From Nitrobacter sp051535235 (GTDB lineage Bacteria > Pseudomonadota > Alphaproteobacteria > Rhizobiales > Xanthobacteraceae), in assembly GCF_051535235.1 (NCBI RefSeq), contig NZ_JBPPLZ010000009.1, forward strand, positions 55,371-119,370: a DNA stretch of 64,000 nucleotides. Reading direction: 5' to 3'. Position 1 is the first letter of the stretch, and each line of letters starts with the position of its first letter. The notes beneath the pieces were generated by a model. That model was not told where the DNA came from. It was given only the letters and a program-made list of their open reading frames with translations, and did not search any database. Made by a program: the position numbers and the translations under genes. Shown in pieces: positions 18,640 through 26,737 of the stretch.

Positions 18640-19197
18640 ATGTCGCCGTCCCCCCGTTTCAGGATAGCAGCCGCCAGGGCGGCCAACCGTTTTCGTGGCA
18701 ACAAGCGCGGGTCCGCGGCCGTGGAATTCGCCCTCGTCGCGCCAATGTTCTTCGCGCTTCTGTTCGCGATCATCGAGACGGGACTGGTGTTCTTCGCGAG
18801 CCAGAGCCTGGAAACCGCATTGCAGGACTCGGCGCGCACGATCCTGACCGGTCAGGCGCAGGTCGCCAAGTACGACAAGCAGGGCTTCAAAAAAGACGTC
18901 GTTTGTCCGCATGTGAGCGCGCTGTTCGACTGTGCGAACGGAATTTTCGTCGATGTTCAGAGCTACCCGTCCAGTTCGGGGTTCGGAAGCGTTGCGATTT
19001 CCGATCCGGTTACGGGCGGAAGTTTCGTCGATAATACGAAATACAGCCCGGGCGGTCCGGGCGATATCGTGGTCGTTCGGCTGTTCTATCAGTGGCCGCT
19101 GTTCGTCACGGGGCTTGGCTACAACATCGCGAATCTGAGCGGTGGCAAGCGGCTGCTGTCGGCGACGGCTGCTTTCAAGAACGAGCCCTACAGCTGA
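18640..19197 (+). CDS. tadE: TadE-like pseudopilin
   Basis: 185 aa. A basic N terminus, then the TadE motif GSAAVEFALVAPMFFALLFAIIE at about residues 26-48: a Gly-cleavage site with Glu at +5 and a hydrophobic helix, so a substrate of the prepilin peptidase. The ATG at 18640 has AAGGA upstream at good spacing; a TTG at 18601 also lies in frame. Followed 13 bases later by a second TadE-like gene. Confidence 0.9.
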   Translation: MSPSPRFRIAAARAANRFRGNKRGSAAVEFALVAPMFFALLFAIIETGLVFFASQSLETALQDSARTILTGQAQVAKYDKQGFKKDVVCPHVSALFDCANGIFVDVQSYPSSSGFGSVAISDPVTGGSFVDNTKYSPGGPGDIVVVRLFYQWPLFVTGLGYNIANLSGGKRLLSATAAFKNEPYS

Positions 19198-19210
19198 GGA
19201 CGTGAAGCCG

Positions 19211-19813
19211 ATGTCCAGCATCTGGTCATGTATCAAGGTTCCGGCGGCAGCGCTGTGGCGTGATTCGCGGGGCCTCGCGGCGACTGAATTTGCGATGATC
19301 GTGCCGTTGATGCTCCTGATGCTGTTCGGGACCATCGATGTGTCCTCAGGCGTGGCGGTCGACCGCAAGGTCACGCTGGTCGCGCGGACGCTGTCCGACC
19401 TGACGTCGCAGTCCAAGGCCGTGGGCGACGCGGACTTGGATAATTTCTTCCTCGCCAGCTACGGCATCATGTGGCCTTATCCGTCGACGCCGGTCCAGGC
19501 CACGATTTCGGAACTGTATATCGACCCGGCGAGTTCGGTGGCGCGGGTGCAGTGGAGCAAGGGATCGGCGCCGCGAGGCGCGGGATCGACAATCGGAGTT
19601 CCGCCGGGCCTCATCGGCCGGGATTCGTCAGGTAACATTCTCCCCAATCAGTACCTGATCTTTAGCGAGGTCAGCTATCTCTACCGGCCGATCGTCGGCT
19701 ATGTCATGGCGAAAGCCGGCGTGACGCTGAGCGACACCGCCTATACGCGACCGCGTCAGTCAACCTGCGTGTTTTACGGCAGCGAGACCGCCTGCCCGAA
19801 AACGGGGACCTGA
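19211..19813 (+). CDS. tadF: TadE/TadF-like pseudopilin
   Basis: 200 aa. N-terminal motif RGLAATEFAMIVPLMLLMLFGTID gives the TadE-type helix with a conserved Glu, and the rest is extracytoplasmic with Cys near the C terminus (STCVFYGSETACPKTGT). Start 19211 is chosen for its GAGGA-type ribosome site 10 bases upstream; an ORF start at 19142 lies inside tadE. Forms a two-gene unit with tadE, closed by the hairpin at 19867-19897. Assignment as TadF rather than a second TadE is from gene order. Confidence 0.85.
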   Translation: MSSIWSCIKVPAAALWRDSRGLAATEFAMIVPLMLLMLFGTIDVSSGVAVDRKVTLVARTLSDLTSQSKAVGDADLDNFFLASYGIMWPYPSTPVQATISELYIDPASSVARVQWSKGSAPRGAGSTIGVPPGLIGRDSSGNILPNQYLIFSEVSYLYRPIVGYVMAKAGVTLSDTAYTRPRQSTCVFYGSETACPKTGT

Positions 19814-19866
19814 CCAGACGGACCGGCGAGCCGGTTCTGCCTCGCGAAGGACGGGTCACGCTAAAC

Positions 19867-19897
19867 ACAAAGGCCGCGCTTGACGCGCGGCCTTTGT
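19867..19897 (+). terminator. Terminator after tadE-tadF
   Basis: A 13-bp perfect stem (ACAAAGGCCGCGC / GCGCGGCCTTTGT) with a five-base loop, 54 bases after the tadF stop. The T-run is short, but the stem is strong. Confidence 0.8.
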
Positions 19898-20014
19898 CCG
19901 ATCTGGTCTTCGATGGAGTAACGCCGAAGAAGCTAGAGCGCGATCAGCAAAGTGAACTCCCGTTTTGCGTCCGGTCGATCGTTTCGCCAAACCGCCCGTA
20001 CTTGGCGGATCGTG

Positions 20015-20227
20015 CTAGCCGGCAGCGCGCAGATTGTCTGCCGACGATTTTCCAGAGCGGCGATCAGCAACGATCTCGTAGCTGATCTTCTGTCCTTCAC
20101 GCAGCGTTCCGAGCCCGGCCCGTTCAACTGCGCTGATGTGAACGAACACGTCGTTGCCGCCATCGTCAGGTTGAATGAAGCCGTATCCCTTGGTCGCGTT
20201 AAACCACTTCACGGTTCCCATGCTCAC
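20015..20227 (-). CDS. Cold-shock domain protein (CspA family)
   Basis: 70 aa, a single cold-shock domain with RNP-1 KGYGFIQ and RNP-2 VFVHISA motifs. It binds single-stranded RNA/DNA as an RNA chaperone. GTG at 20227 is favoured over the ATG two codons later because AAGGGA lies at suitable spacing; both are possible. The roughly 266-bp upstream gap leaves room for a long structured leader as in other csp mRNAs. Located near infA and rhlE on the same strand. Confidence 0.94.
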   Translation of the reverse strand: MSMGTVKWFNATKGYGFIQPDDGGNDVFVHISAVERAGLGTLREGQKISYEIVADRRSGKSSADNLRAAG

Positions 20228-20493
20228 GGGTAGTCCCTTTATCAGATACGTATGTCGAAGCCCGCTTTCGGCGGGCTGGTGAGATTGGATTTTTGGAAGG
20301 GTCGTCAGTGTCTAAACCGGCTGTACCGGTGGTAGCTAATGTCGTCCGGCCGAAAATCGCTGAATGCCATATTATTCGAAGGCAGCCCCCAAAACAATCC
20401 TGACGTGCACGATTTTTTGAGATGTGCCGATGTGCAGGTTCGGCCGAGAGCTTTCGGCTGATATCGGCGGGGTCGTGACGCTGCGGGACCCGG

Positions 20494-20775
20494 CTATCTG
20501 CGACGGAACTGGCCCCCCCGGGGCGGTCCTCCACGCGGTGCGCCGCTGGGGCGTTCGTCCTTGTGCCGGAAGATCAGGCGTCCCTTTTCGAGATCATAAG
20601 GGGACATCTCGATGGTGACGCGATCGCCGGCCAGTGTCTTGATCCGGTTCTTTTTCATCTTGCCTGCGGTATAGGCAACGATCTCATGTCCAGCATCGAG
20701 TTGCACCCGATAGCGGGCGTCGGGCAGGATTTCGGTAACCAGTCCTTCGAACTGGATCAGTTCTTCTTTCGCCAT
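20494..20775 (-). CDS. infA: Translation initiation factor IF-1 with Arg/Gly-rich C-terminal tail
   Basis: 93 aa. Residues 1-72 are a standard S1-like OB fold of IF-1 (MAKEELIQFEGLVTEILPDARY, ending near YDLEKGRLIFRHK). The last 20 residues form a basic tail (SGAPRGGPPRGGQFRRR) missing from the 72-aa E. coli protein. Start 20775 has GGAG at proper spacing; an upstream GTG/ATG extension is unlikely. Binds the ribosomal A site during initiation. Alphaproteobacteria often have more than one infA; this extended type probably works with cold-shock responses. Confidence 0.93.
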   Translation of the reverse strand: MAKEELIQFEGLVTEILPDARYRVQLDAGHEIVAYTAGKMKKNRIKTLAGDRVTIEMSPYDLEKGRLIFRHKDERPSGAPRGGPPRGGQFRRR

Positions 20776-21015
20776 GGCGTTCTCCGGATCAAGTGACATT
20801 TCGCTGGATCGATGATTTTTGGATCCAAAATCATGAACGTGATCTATTCCAATATCTTAAGAAGCGGGAGGCCGGCGAGGAAAACCGCTACGCGCTTTTC
20901 CTCATCCTGCTCCGGTGGCCCGGTCCTGGCATTTGCATCCGCCGCGGCAGCAGTCCTTGCCAATGTTGGAATTTAAACGACCGCGGACAACCAGGTTTCC
21001 GGTGAAATTCCCCCG

Positions 21016-22452
21016 CTAACGTTGAGGACGCAGGTTGGACTTGGCGCGCGCCGGCCGGCTTTCGCGATGCAGGAAGGCAACCCCCTGTATCCCCTCGGCC
21101 TTGCCGCCTCGCGCCGGCCGGGCGGACTCTTGCCGGGGGGCCTCCGGCCGGTTCGGTTTCTTCGGTGCGCCGTCGCCGTGCCGGCCGCGCCGGCGCGGAC
21201 CTTTCGCGCCCGGAGCAGTGTCCCCAGACCTGGTCGCATGACCGTGGGGCGCGGGACGTCCGGCGCGATGCTGCTGGCGGGCCGGCGTCGCCTCGCGCTG
21301 CCCCGGTGTCCGGCGATCTTCTCTCGGTAGCGCCACGCGGATCAGTTTTTCGATGTCGCGGAGATAGGTCATTTCCTCGGCGCCGGCGACCAGCGAGATC
21401 GCCGCGCCTTCGGCGCCCGCACGCGCGGTGCGTCCGATGCGATGGACGTAGGTCTCGGGAACGTTCGGAAGGTCGAAGTTGACGACGTGGCTGATCCCGT
21501 CGACGTCGATGCCGCGCGCCGCGATGTCGGTCGCGACCAGGGTGCGGATCTCTCCGGTCCGGAACGCCGCCAGCACGCGCTCGCGGTGGTTCTGCGACTT
21601 GTTGCCGTGGATCGCATCGGACCTGATGCCGGCCTTGGCGAGGCCCTTCACCACCTTGTCGGCGCCATGCTTGGTGCGCGTGAAAATCAGCGCACGGTTG
21701 ACCGGCTCCTGCTTCAGAAGCTGGGCGAGAAACGCCGGCTTGCTGGCGTGATCGATCTGGATGATGCGCTGGGCGATACGGTCCACGGTCGAAGCGACGG
21801 GCGTTACCGCGACGCGCGCCGGATCGCGCAGCATCTGCTCGGCGAGTTCGGCGATGTCCTTCGGCATGGTGGCCGAGAAAAACAGCGTCTGGCGCTTGAC
21901 GGGAAGCTTGGCGACGACTTTGCGGATGTCGTGGATGAAGCCCATGTCGAGCATGCGGTCGGCTTCGTCCAGCACGAGAAATTCGACCTGGCCAAGCCTG
22001 AGCCCGTTGCTCTGAACGAGATCGAGCAGGCGGCCCGGCGTTGCGACCATCACCTCGACGCCTTGCATCACGGAGCGGACCTGACGTCCCATTGGAACGC
22101 CGCCGATCGCGAGAGCCGAGGTCAGGCGCAGGTGGCGGCCGTAAGCATTGAAGCTGTCGAGGATCTGGCCCGAAAGTTCGCGCGTGGGGCTGAGCACCAG
22201 AACCCTGCAGCTCTTGGGCTGCGGCTTGATGCGGTTCTGCAGCAGGCGATGCAGGATCGGAAGAGCGAATGACGCAGTCTTTCCGGTGCCGGTCTGGGCA
22301 ATTCCGACGACATCGCGTCCGGAAAGGGCAAGAGGAATGGTTTGAGCCTGGATGGGCGTGGGCGTCAGATAGTTCTCTTCTGCGAGCGCACGTGAAATGG
22401 GATCGGCAAGGCCGAAATCCTGAAAGGAGGGCAAAAGGTTGTTTCTTTCCAT
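21016..22452 (-). CDS. rhlE: DEAD-box RNA helicase, RhlE type
   Basis: 478 aa. Q motif (FQDFGLADPISRAL...TPIQAQTIP), motif I AQTGTGKT at 52-59, DEAD box in LVLDEADRMLDMGF, SAT (FFSATMP), and motif VI HRIGRTARAG. After about residue 375 comes a basic, Arg/Gly/Pro-rich tail typical of RhlE, used for RNA binding. Unwinds RNA duplexes in ribosome maturation or mRNA decay, particularly at low temperature. It is on the same strand as infA and csp nearby, but separated by 240 bp, so likely transcribed by itself. Confidence 0.96.
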   Translation of the reverse strand: MERNNLLPSFQDFGLADPISRALAEENYLTPTPIQAQTIPLALSGRDVVGIAQTGTGKTASFALPILHRLLQNRIKPQPKSCRVLVLSPTRELSGQILDSFNAYGRHLRLTSALAIGGVPMGRQVRSVMQGVEVMVATPGRLLDLVQSNGLRLGQVEFLVLDEADRMLDMGFIHDIRKVVAKLPVKRQTLFFSATMPKDIAELAEQMLRDPARVAVTPVASTVDRIAQRIIQIDHASKPAFLAQLLKQEPVNRALIFTRTKHGADKVVKGLAKAGIRSDAIHGNKSQNHRERVLAAFRTGEIRTLVATDIAARGIDVDGISHVVNFDLPNVPETYVHRIGRTARAGAEGAAISLVAGAEEMTYLRDIEKLIRVALPREDRRTPGQREATPARQQHRAGRPAPHGHATRSGDTAPGAKGPRRRGRHGDGAPKKPNRPEAPRQESARPARGGKAEGIQGVAFLHRESRPARAKSNLRPQR

Positions 22453-22792
22453 TATGCGACCGGGCGCCCGGCAATGTCAGCCGGAGCGTGCCAGGTTGTC
22501 TGGAGACACCCGCGTGTCGAGGGCGTCGATTGACGTTAGCTGAAGGGGCAAGCCAGAAACCGTCGAACGGGCTCAGAACACGCGGCTCGCAGTGACCCGA
22601 AGATCTCAGGGTCATGCCACCATATGGAACAGGAACGCGGCAGATTCAAGGTGAATTGTCGCAGTTTCGTCTGACGTTGGGTTTCCGGAAGCTAGGCTGG
22701 GCGTGCTTTAGCCGGGATCGGCAACCCGTCATGCCTCGGCGTTATGCCGATCCACGTCTCTCTAAGACTCGCGAGCTTTGTGCGTCCGCAAA
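22453..22792. other. Intergenic region upstream of rhlE
   Basis: About 340 bp between rhlE and the pseudouridine synthase gene. It should hold the rhlE promoter and leader. No gene, hairpin or repeat was convincing. Confidence 0.4.
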
Positions 22793-23662
22793 TTACTCCC
22801 CGTTCCACCCGCAGGCCTTGAGGCGCTCATGCAGATGCTCGGGTGCGGGTGCGGTGACCACGATAGGCGGTTTGTTCTTCGACAGGGGAATAGCAACCTC
22901 ACGGGCATGCAGGTGCAGGCTCGGTTCGCCGAAACGCGGAACGTATTGTTCATTGCGCAGCCGTCGTAAGCTTGCCTGCGTTCCGTAGATATTATCGCCG
23001 GCGATCGGCCAGCCCATCGCCGCACAATGGACGCGCAGTTGATGGGTTCGGCCTGTCACCGGCTCCAGTGCGAGCCAGGCCAGTCGAACTCCCTCTCCCA
23101 TCTCTCTTGCTCCCTCCTCCCTTGCGGGGGAGGGTTGGGGAGAAGGATGAACCGTTGGTTCAACCACCCCCTTCCCGAACGCTTTGCGTTCGATCTCCCC
23201 CAAAAGGGGAGAGGTGGTTAGCGATCCGCGCCCCAGCACTTTCCATTTCGTCACCGAAGGCAGCCCGTCCGGGTCGGGCTTCTGCCACCAGCCCCGTTCG
23301 TGGTTCAGCCGCCCGAGCGGGATGTCGATGGTGCCCTCGTCCTCAGCGGGGCCACCCTCGACCACGGCCCAGTAGGTCTTCGAAATCCTGCCGTGCTTGA
23401 ACAACAGGCCGAGCGAGGCCGTCGCCTTGCGATGGCGTCCGAGCACCAGGCAACCCGAGGTGTCCCGGTCGAGCCGATGGGCAAGCACCGGCGGCCGGGG
23501 CAGGCCGAACCGCAGCGCCTCGAACGAGGCCTCGAGATTGGCGCCGCCCTTGGGGCCGCGATGCACCGGAATGCCGGCCGGCTTGTCGATCACCAGCATC
23601 AGCCCGTCGCGATGGAGCACACGGGCCCGGATTTCCTCCGGTGTCGGCTGTGGGGTGTCCAT
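22793..23662 (-). CDS. RNA pseudouridine synthase, RluA family, with an in-frame repeat insertion
   Basis: 289 aa. The catalytic motif HRLDRDTSG (62-70, Asp65) identifies an RluA-type enzyme that isomerises uridine in rRNA or tRNA. The late motif ALEPVTGRTHQLRVH is intact. Between KWKVLGRG (to about residue 146) and RLAWLALEP (from about 193) is a 45-residue low-complexity stretch (SPLLGEIERKAFGKGVVEP; HPSPQPSPAREEGAREMGE) that matches a translated palindromic intergenic repeat. The frame stays open, so the protein is probably still made with an added loop. No N-terminal S4 domain was seen. Confidence 0.92.
   Translation of the reverse strand: MDTPQPTPEEIRARVLHRDGLMLVIDKPAGIPVHRGPKGGANLEASFEALRFGLPRPPVLAHRLDRDTSGCLVLGRHRKATASLGLLFKHGRISKTYWAVVEGGPAEDEGTIDIPLGRLNHERGWWQKPDPDGLPSVTKWKVLGRGSLTTSPLLGEIERKAFGKGVVEPTVHPSPQPSPAREEGAREMGEGVRLAWLALEPVTGRTHQLRVHCAAMGWPIAGDNIYGTQASLRRLRNEQYVPRFGEPSLHLHAREVAIPLSKNKPPIVVTAPAPEHLHERLKACGWNGE
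23092..23222. repeat. Palindromic repeat inserted inside the pseudouridine synthase gene (family F copy 1)
   Basis: CT-rich arms (CTCCCTCCTCCCTTGCGGGGGAGGG and CTCCCCCAAAAGGGGAGAGG) bracket a core with GAACGCTTTGCGTTC. The same sort of element (TCCCTCTCCCCTTGCGG...CCGCAAGGGGAGAGGGG) lies between ccmB and ccmA at 29027-29165, outside genes. Here it is read in frame and without stops. Confidence 0.75.
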
Positions 23663-23681
23663 AAGTCACTTTAATCTGATT

Positions 23682-23733
23682 GCGGCATGATCCTATCCGA
23701 AAACCGGTCTCCACTTTTCGGGATCATGCCGCG
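23682..23733. repeat. REP-like palindrome, family A copy 1
   Basis: GCGGCATGATCC...CCGAAAACCGGTCTCCACTTTTCGGGATCATGCCGC: an inverted repeat with GATCATG ends and an ACCGGT core. Other copies are at 26425, 35607 and 41563. Lies between divergent pseudouridine synthase and ftsY genes. Confidence 0.85.
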
Positions 23734-23777
23734 CAAGTCTTTCGCTCGCAGGTCGAAACGGCTAACACACCTCCACA

Positions 23778-24725
23778 ATGAGCGACAGCACCGACGACAA
23801 ACCGAAACAGAGCTGGTGGCGCAGGCTGTCCGGCGGCCTCAAGCGGACCTCGACCTCGATCGGCACGGCGGTGGCCGATCTCGTCACCAAGCGCAAGCTC
23901 GACCGAGCCATGCTCGACGATATCGAGGACGTGCTGCTGCGCGCCGATCTCGGAACGGCGGTCGCGGAGCGGATCGCGGCCGCTGTCGGCGAGGGCCGTT
24001 ACGACAAGGCGATCTCTGCCGACGAGGTCAAGACGGTCGTCGCGACCGAAGTTGAAAAGGTCCTCGCGCCGGTGGCGCAGCCGCTGGTCATTGACGAAAC
24101 CCAAAAGCCGTTTGTCATCCTGGTGGTCGGCGTCAATGGTTCGGGCAAGACCACGACCATCGGCAAGCTCGCGGCGAAACTGTCGGCCGAGGGCCGCAAG
24201 GTGATGATGGCGGCGGGCGACACGTTTCGCGCGGCAGCCATCGATCAGTTGAAGGTCTGGGGCGAGCGCACCGGATCGCCCGTCGTCGCGGGCGCGCAAG
24301 GGTCGGATTCCGCGAGCCTTGCCTTCAACGCGCTGACCGAGGCGCGCCACGACAGGCGCGATGTGCTGCTGATCGACACCGCCGGCCGCCTGCAGAACAA
24401 GGCCGAACTGATGAACGAACTGGAAAAGATGGTTCGCGTCATCCGCAGGGTCGACGAATCAGCGCCGCATGCGGTGCTGCTGGTGCTGGATGCGACCGTC
24501 GGGCAGAACGCGCTGTCGCAGGTCGAGGCGTTTCACCGTATCGCCGGGGTTACCGGCCTGGTGATGACAAAGCTGGACGGGACAGCGCGCGGCGGCATTC
24601 TGGTGGCGCTGGCGGAAAAGCACAGACTGCCGGTGCATTTCATCGGCGTCGGCGAGGGGGTTGACGATCTTGCGCCGTTCACCGCAGGCGATTTTGCAAA
24701 AGCGGTCGCGGGGATTGAAGGCTGA
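23778..24725 (+). CDS. ftsY: Signal recognition particle receptor FtsY
   Basis: 315 aa. N-terminal NG-domain helices (LTKRKLDRAMLDDIEDVLLRADLG), then the SRP GTPase domain: G1 GVNGSGKTTTIGKLA (about 117-131), the insertion-box motif AAGDTFRAAAIDQL, G3 DTAGRLQNK and G4 TKLDGTARGG. Docks ribosome-nascent chains with SRP at the membrane. The acidic A domain is nearly absent, usual for alphaproteobacteria. Two bases separate its stop from the yciB start, so the two genes form an operon. Confidence 0.97.
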   Translation: MSDSTDDKPKQSWWRRLSGGLKRTSTSIGTAVADLVTKRKLDRAMLDDIEDVLLRADLGTAVAERIAAAVGEGRYDKAISADEVKTVVATEVEKVLAPVAQPLVIDETQKPFVILVVGVNGSGKTTTIGKLAAKLSAEGRKVMMAAGDTFRAAAIDQLKVWGERTGSPVVAGAQGSDSASLAFNALTEARHDRRDVLLIDTAGRLQNKAELMNELEKMVRVIRRVDESAPHAVLLVLDATVGQNALSQVEAFHRIAGVTGLVMTKLDGTARGGILVALAEKHRLPVHFIGVGEGVDDLAPFTAGDFAKAVAGIEG

Positions 24726-24727
24726 CG

Positions 24728-25330
24728 ATGGACAAGAAGCAACCGCACCCGCTGTTCAAGCTCGCGACCGAACTCGGCCCGCTCCTGGTGTTCTTCGCCG
24801 CCAATGGGAGGTTTGACCTGTTCATCGCGACCGGCGCATTCATGGTGGCGATCGTGGCCGCGATGATCGCGTCCTACGTGGTGACGCGACATATCCCGCT
24901 AATGGCGCTGGTCACCGGCGTCGTCGTCATCGTGTTCGGCACGCTGACGCTGGTGCTGCACGACGAGACCTTCATCAAGGTCAAGCCGACCATCATCTAC
25001 GGACTGTTTGCAACCGTACTCGGCGGCGGACTGTTATTCGGCCGCTCCTTCATCGCGATCATGTTCGACCAGGTATTCAACCTCACCCCCAAGGGCTGGC
25101 GACTCCTGACGCTGCGCTGGGCGCTGTTCTTTTTGGGCATGGCGGTCCTGAACGAGATCATCTGGCGGACCCAGAGCACGGATTTCTGGGTCAACTTCAA
25201 GGTTTTCGGCGCGATCCCGCTCACCATGATCTTCGCGATGATGCAGATGCCGTTGACCAAACGCTATCATCTCGAACCCGCCACGCTCGAGGCCAGCGAT
25301 GCGAGGGAAGGCGATATCGGTAAAGGATAA
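24728..25330 (+). CDS. yciB: Inner membrane septation protein YciB/IspZ
   Basis: 200 aa, about five to six membrane helices. Family landmarks: ATELGPLLVFFAANGRFDLF near the N terminus, NEIIWRTQSTDFWVNFKVFG, and the C-terminal MFAMMQMPLTKRY-like segment. The family is needed for normal septation and envelope integrity in enterobacteria and Shigella; mechanism unclear. Follows ftsY in the same operon. Confidence 0.95.
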   Translation: MDKKQPHPLFKLATELGPLLVFFAANGRFDLFIATGAFMVAIVAAMIASYVVTRHIPLMALVTGVVVIVFGTLTLVLHDETFIKVKPTIIYGLFATVLGGGLLFGRSFIAIMFDQVFNLTPKGWRLLTLRWALFFLGMAVLNEIIWRTQSTDFWVNFKVFGAIPLTMIFAMMQMPLTKRYHLEPATLEASDAREGDIGKG

Positions 25331-25357
25331 GGGGCGGGGGCGGTATGCCCTCAAGGA

Positions 25358-25990
25358 CTATTCGTCAACGACATAAAAATGCGGTGCGAGGCGAATAACA
25401 TTCGTAAAACGATCGGGCCTGCCGAAGCCGTGACTTTCCAAGCGCTGGACAAATGCAGCCGATTGTTCCGATGAAGGCAGCATGATTTCATCGCTCTCGT
25501 CGTAGACGACAAACCGGTTCAGACCGACCATGGCATTGCCACCCCAATCGAAGAACGCCAGTCGCGCACCCTTCTGACCGAGACGGGCAATTTTGTCCTG
25601 GTACTTACTTTCATACAAAAGAAAATGAACGCGGTCGACGACCGGCGCGGCGTGGCGAGCGAAGGGAAGCGCTGCCAACAGCAACAACGGAAACGCACAG
25701 GCTGAGATTGCCCTGCGCCACTGCCGATTGACTGCAGACCGGACGATCGTCCAGAGAGCTACGACGGATAAAATGACGATTATAATGGCTAGAAACGGAG
25801 CCCATATTAAGGACAGCATCGAAAACGCGATTGCGGCAACAGGCCACGAGAATACAAAAGCGGCAAAGAGCATCATGGCGGCGCCGGCATACGACGGCCA
25901 GTAAATGAATCTGTCCTCGATTGTCGAAGGTTTTTCTGACGTCGTTACCGAATCTGTACCGGGGCTTGTCATGTCGGCGTGCCGCCGCAT
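25358..25990 (-). CDS. Hypothetical membrane protein
   Basis: 210 aa, family not recognised. Three hydrophobic segments near residues 33-54, 57-80 and 95-112, then a soluble C-terminal half (RVHFLLYESKYQDKIARLGQKGARLAFFDWGG...VVYDESDEIM), probably outside the cytoplasm. ATG at 25990 or at 25972 could be used; neither has a clear ribosome site. Its end is 27 bases from the convergent yciB stop. Slightly less GC-biased than its neighbours. Confidence 0.75.
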   Translation of the reverse strand: MRRHADMTSPGTDSVTTSEKPSTIEDRFIYWPSYAGAAMMLFAAFVFSWPVAAIAFSMLSLIWAPFLAIIIVILSVVALWTIVRSAVNRQWRRAISACAFPLLLLAALPFARHAAPVVDRVHFLLYESKYQDKIARLGQKGARLAFFDWGGNAMVGLNRFVVYDESDEIMLPSSEQSAAFVQRLESHGFGRPDRFTNVIRLAPHFYVVDE

Positions 25991-26029
25991 CGGCGCGGGA
26001 GCGCCGATGCGTTCAAAAAGAGCCCAGCG

Positions 26030-26392
26030 TTACTTCGGCTGCGACGCGATGATCTGGCTGGAGATCTTCTTGTAGGTCGCTTCGGGAAGAATCTTCTTGG
26101 AGACGAGTTGGTCCTTCTTGGCGTAGGGCCGGCCGGCGATGATCTTGTCGGAATACTTGTCGCCGATGCCCTTGAAGGCCATCAGTTCTTCCTTGGTCGC
26201 GGTGTTGATGTCGAGCTTGGCCGCCTCGGCGTTTGCGGGCGCCATCTTGCTGGCAGGAGCCATCTTCCCCGCCGGCGCCATCCTGTCGGACTTGGCAGCG
26301 GGCTGAGTCGACTGGGCCATCGACGGCGTTGAAGCGAGCAGACCGAGCGCAAGCGCGGCGGCGGTAATCGAGGCAAGCGTAAAGCGACGCAT
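26030..26392 (-). CDS. Secreted helix-hairpin-helix protein (ComEA-like domain)
   Basis: 120 aa. Signal peptide of about 26 residues (LASITAAALALGLLASTPSMAQ), a Met/Ala/Pro/Lys repeat linker (DRMAPAGKMAPASKMAPAN), and a C-terminal helix-hairpin-helix (LDINTATKEELMAFKGIGDKYSDKIIAGRPY). This domain usually binds DNA nonspecifically, so a periplasmic DNA-binding role is possible. Start 26392 gives the signal peptide; the longer frame to 26479 runs through a repeat and is rejected. Confidence 0.88.
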   Translation of the reverse strand: MRRFTLASITAAALALGLLASTPSMAQSTQPAAKSDRMAPAGKMAPASKMAPANAEAAKLDINTATKEELMAFKGIGDKYSDKIIAGRPYAKKDQLVSKKILPEATYKKISSQIIASQPK

Positions 26393-26424
26393 GAAAAGTG
26401 TCTCCCTCCCGGGGGCTGTTGCTA

Positions 26425-26525
26425 GAGCACGATCCCGAAAAGTGGAAACCGGTTTTCGGATAAGATCATGCTCAATCAAAATACAAGGTCAGGGTCTGGT
26501 TCAACGTAGTTGAACCGGACCCTAA
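26425..26525. repeat. Composite palindromic repeat, family A copy 2 plus partner hairpin
   Basis: First hairpin GAGCACGATCCCGAAAAGTGG...ACCGGTTTTCGG...GATCATGCTC (26425-26473); second hairpin AGGGTCTGGTTCAACGTAGTTGAACCGGACCCT (about 26491-26524). The same pair, in reverse order, is present at 41515-41611. Upstream of the helix-hairpin-helix gene. Confidence 0.8.
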
Positions 26526-26602
26526 CGGCAAAGCTATCTGCGGATTTGCGGCGGCGCGATGGCCGCAAAATGAACGGCAGATAAACGTTGGGAATATATT
26601 TG

Positions 26603-26707
26603 ACGTCATTCCGGGCCGTGCGAAGCACGAACCCGGAATCCAGTAAAGTTAAGCGAGACTTGTGCCTGGATTCCGGGTCTGGTCCTGCGGACCATCCCGG
26701 AATGACC
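26603..26707. repeat. Palindromic repeat, family E
   Basis: CGTCATTCCGGG...GAACCCGGAATCCAG and its inverted mate CTGGATTCCGGG...ATCCCGGAATGAC form a long two-lobed hairpin. This type is very common in Bradyrhizobium-like intergenic DNA. It lies at the 3' end of ccmG and may act in transcript end formation. Confidence 0.8.
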
Positions 26708-26737
26708 GTGCAGACTTTTGCTGCGTCAACGCCGATC

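Noticed and set aside
20888..22615. 575-aa frame overlapping rhlE on the same strand
   Set aside because: The rhlE frame has every DEAD-box motif; this other frame is Arg/Pro-rich without motifs.
22793..23662. Pseudouridine synthase as a broken gene
   Set aside because: The inserted repeat keeps the frame and both flanking conserved blocks are intact, so it was called a gene with an insertion.
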